Both the position numbers and the translations under genes were made by a program. The notes beneath the pieces are model-generated. The model was not told the origin of the DNA, searched no databases, and saw only the letters and a program-made list of their open reading frames with translations. Below are positions 6,751 through 8,703 of a DNA stretch of 8,703 nucleotides, in pieces. Source of the DNA: Desulfobacteraceae bacterium (GTDB lineage: Bacteria > Desulfobacterota > DSM-4660 > Desulfatiglandales > Desulfatiglandaceae); the NCBI GenBank assembly GCA_020349865.1, contig CP070700.1:3598439-3607141 (forward strand), read 5' to 3'. Numbering within the stretch: the stretch's first letter is position 1; each line of letters starts with the position of its first letter.

Positions 6751-8703
6751 ATGCCTTCTAAGGCCCTTGAGGTCAACATTGCCAGTAGCCACGTTGATGT
6801 GACCATTGACCAGAGATATGAAATTTTAAAGGAGGTCATGGAGAACTACTATGGACTTAAACAGGGTCTCCAGACTTTTTTAGAGGAGATCTGCCACCCT
6901 TATAAAAATTGGGGATTTATTGTCAAGGAAGCAAGGGCCTATGCGCTGAATTATTTTAGCGTGCTCAAAAACCACCGTAAAGGACCGGAGGCAGCAAGGC
7001 TGTATGTGGACATCTTTTTGCAGGCAGTTGATTCTTCTCGTAATGGCGCAGTAAGGCTTAACGCAGTAGATAATATTCTTGTTTTTATTCAGAAGATTAT
7101 CAAGGATTCTGGCAAAGAGCTTTTCAGATTCCTGGGTGTTTTGGACTATGCATTTGACCGTATACGATGTTACCCGGAAGAGACGTTTTTTTTGTTTGTC
7201 AAAAGCTTTTATCAGTTGAATAAACTCGGAAAAACTTATATCCATGCAGTCCACTCAGGATCCGACCTTAGTGCTATTAACCGTCTTTTGATAGAGTACT
7301 ATCGATACACCTATCAATACTGGCTTGAGCAAGGCGATCCGGGACCTTGGTTTGAAATGGAGTCGGGCAATGCTGTCGAAGACACAGGAACAGGTGAAAT
7401 TTTTGAACCGGTCTCGTATAAACAGCTCAAGACCTGGCAGGATAAGCTGGAGAACTTTATCAAGGCGTCGGACAAAAGTCCTGAGAAAATTTTAAATTGG
7501 TTGGTTGGGCTTCCCGGATATGGTCAGATTGTCAGCGTTTACAATGAGATTCCTCAAAAACTGCTTGGTGCCGGAAAGGATAGGGACCAGGGAAATCAGT
7601 GGAAGTTGATATTTCTCCTTCATATCATGAATCTTACAGGCCTTTCATCTATTCACGAAGAGACCTTAAGAGACATTAATCGAACACTTGTCTGGCTCAT
7701 ACATCATGAAAAGCCGCAGATCATTCAGCAAGCTCTGGAAAAGACCTTTGCAATTCTGAAGATGAGTGCTGAAAAATTTCCAGGGACAGCACTAAATTGC
7801 GTTCTGAACCTGGGTGTGGGGGTTTATAAAACGGATGAGAGCGATCTTGTAGATTTTTTTATGGATTCGGTCGTGTCCATCGGATTCCAGGCACCCGAGA
7901 TAAAAGGCGTAGGAGATGACTGGCAGGTCCAGGCGAATTCTGCCCATGTTCAGAATATCCGCATATGGCTTGAACTCATTGAACTGGACCCCAAGTGGTC
8001 TAAAAAACTGCTTTCCTCTCTGGTCATTCATCTTTCACTGACCGGGGTTTTCATAAAAGATACCGACCTGTTTCCCCGTGATATCACACGATTTTTGAAC
8101 AGCGACATTGGACCGGTTTATAATCTGGCTAAACAGTTGACCCGTCTTTTCCCGGCGTATTTTAATGATATCGGAGCCGAAGGGAGGCTCAGGGATATTT
8201 CCACCATGATCGATGAAGTATCCCTGCGAAAGGATCCTCTCGCTCATTTTTTAAGAAAGCAGAGTCATGTTGAGAGCAGCAATCAGATCATCGGGTTGAT
8301 GGAAGGAACTCTTAATTTCTGGAATACCAAAAAAAAAGAAGGACTAAAGCCTTTTGTACCACCCAATACCTATCAGGAGATCGAAACAGAAGGGCCACAT
8401 ATTGATGGTGTCCACCGGTTGGTAAATCATATTTTTCGTACCAAAGGGTTCGAGAGGGTGACCGATCTATTGAACGTTGATGGGAATCACCTCAAAGAAT
8501 TGGCGGGCCAAATCCCAGGTGTGTCTGATCTTGACGCAGAGAGAGTAGACCTGGCAATCACCTTCTACAAGCTCCTTTATCAGAAATACAATCTGGGATT
8601 CACTGAAATGGATGGCTACCTGGGACAATTACAGGCTAGCGGGTGGCCGGATCTCGGGAAACTGAGAGATTCCCTTAAGAAGAAAGATAACAGACAGAAA
8701 CTA
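6751..8703 (+). CDS. Large uncharacterised helical protein, N-terminal 651 codons (3' end outside window)
   Basis: The open frame runs from ATG 6751 to the last base without a stop. The start is supported by AGGAG at 6736-6740 and by an in-frame TAA at 6688 with no other start codon between. The protein begins MPSKALEVNIASSHVDVTID. It appears mostly alpha-helical and soluble: no signal peptide, no membrane segment, no Walker or zinc motif, and many aromatic and charged residues. Distinctive segments are GVGDDWQVQ (386-394), DLFPRDITRFLNSDI (439-453) and HFLRKQSHVESSN (499-511). I do not recognise the family with certainty. A weak impression from memory is the long N-terminal region found before a PEP/pyruvate-binding (PEP synthase or PPDK-like) module in some Desulfobacterota proteins. 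No part of such a catalytic module is in the window. It is transcribed divergently from radC. Confidence 0.9.
   Translation, partial: MPSKALEVNIASSHVDVTIDQRYEILKEVMENYYGLKQGLQTFLEEICHPYKNWGFIVKEARAYALNYFSVLKNHRKGPEAARLYVDIFLQAVDSSRNGAVRLNAVDNILVFIQKIIKDSGKELFRFLGVLDYAFDRIRCYPEETFFLFVKSFYQLNKLGKTYIHAVHSGSDLSAINRLLIEYYRYTYQYWLEQGDPGPWFEMESGNAVEDTGTGEIFEPVSYKQLKTWQDKLENFIKASDKSPEKILNWLVGLPGYGQIVSVYNEIPQKLLGAGKDRDQGNQWKLIFLLHIMNLTGLSSIHEETLRDINRTLVWLIHHEKPQIIQQALEKTFAILKMSAEKFPGTALNCVLNLGVGVYKTDESDLVDFFMDSVVSIGFQAPEIKGVGDDWQVQANSAHVQNIRIWLELIELDPKWSKKLLSSLVIHLSLTGVFIKDTDLFPRDITRFLNSDIGPVYNLAKQLTRLFPAYFNDIGAEGRLRDISTMIDEVSLRKDPLAHFLRKQSHVESSNQIIGLMEGTLNFWNTKKKEGLKPFVPPNTYQEIETEGPHIDGVHRLVNHIFRTKGFERVTDLLNVDGNHLKELAGQIPGVSDLDAERVDLAITFYKLLYQKYNLGFTEMDGYLGQLQASGWPDLGKLRDSLKKKDNRQKL

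Noticed and set aside
6880..8247. Minus-strand frames opposite the gene at 6751
   Set aside because: They are antisense shadows; the plus-strand frame is open for 651 codons with a ribosome binding site.
1..8703. CRISPR array, phage genes, toxin-antitoxin pair or defence system
   Set aside because: No regularly spaced direct repeats, integrase, capsid, nuclease or small paired genes are visible. The tRNA 3' end shows no duplicated attachment copy in the window.

Overview
The window looks like chromosome of a Desulfobacterota (deltaproteobacterial, sulfate-reducer-like) bacterium. The grounds are the gene order radC - tRNA-Leu - tig - clpP - clpX - lon, the style of the protein sequences, moderate GC content and many fold-back intergenic repeats. 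This placement is inference; nothing in the window is diagnostic of a species.

Positions 1-4566, all on the minus strand, hold the protein-folding and proteolysis operon in transcription order tig, clpP, clpX, lon. The joints are tight: 5 bp between tig and clpP, 4 bp between clpP and clpX, and clpX and lon probably overlap by 8 bp. Trigger factor meets nascent chains at the ribosome exit tunnel. ClpX unfolds substrates for the ClpP peptidase, and Lon is a separate ATP-dependent protease. Only the first 455 codons of lon are present; its remaining AAA+ part and peptidase domain lie beyond base 1.

Positions 4567-5800, also minus strand, hold the tig leader, a fold-back repeat, a tRNA-Leu(UAG) gene with encoded CCA, and radC. 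A good sigma70-type promoter for the tRNA lies over the radC stop codon.

Positions 5801-6750 are about 950 bp without a convincing gene. They contain a run of different inverted-repeat elements. The best is a 174-bp MITE-like element with 15-bp perfect terminal repeats and a 5-bp flanking duplication; its ends resemble those of IS1380-family elements. It is followed by an 82-bp fold-back, a nested hairpin element of about 240 bp, and a C4-TTTAAAA-G6 palindromic repeat. A possible extended -10 promoter then precedes the next gene.

Positions 6751-8703, plus strand, hold the first 651 codons of a long, mostly helical protein that runs off the window. It shows no catalytic motif I can name and is the least explained gene here. 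I found no CRISPR array, complete insertion sequence, phage gene or defence system.
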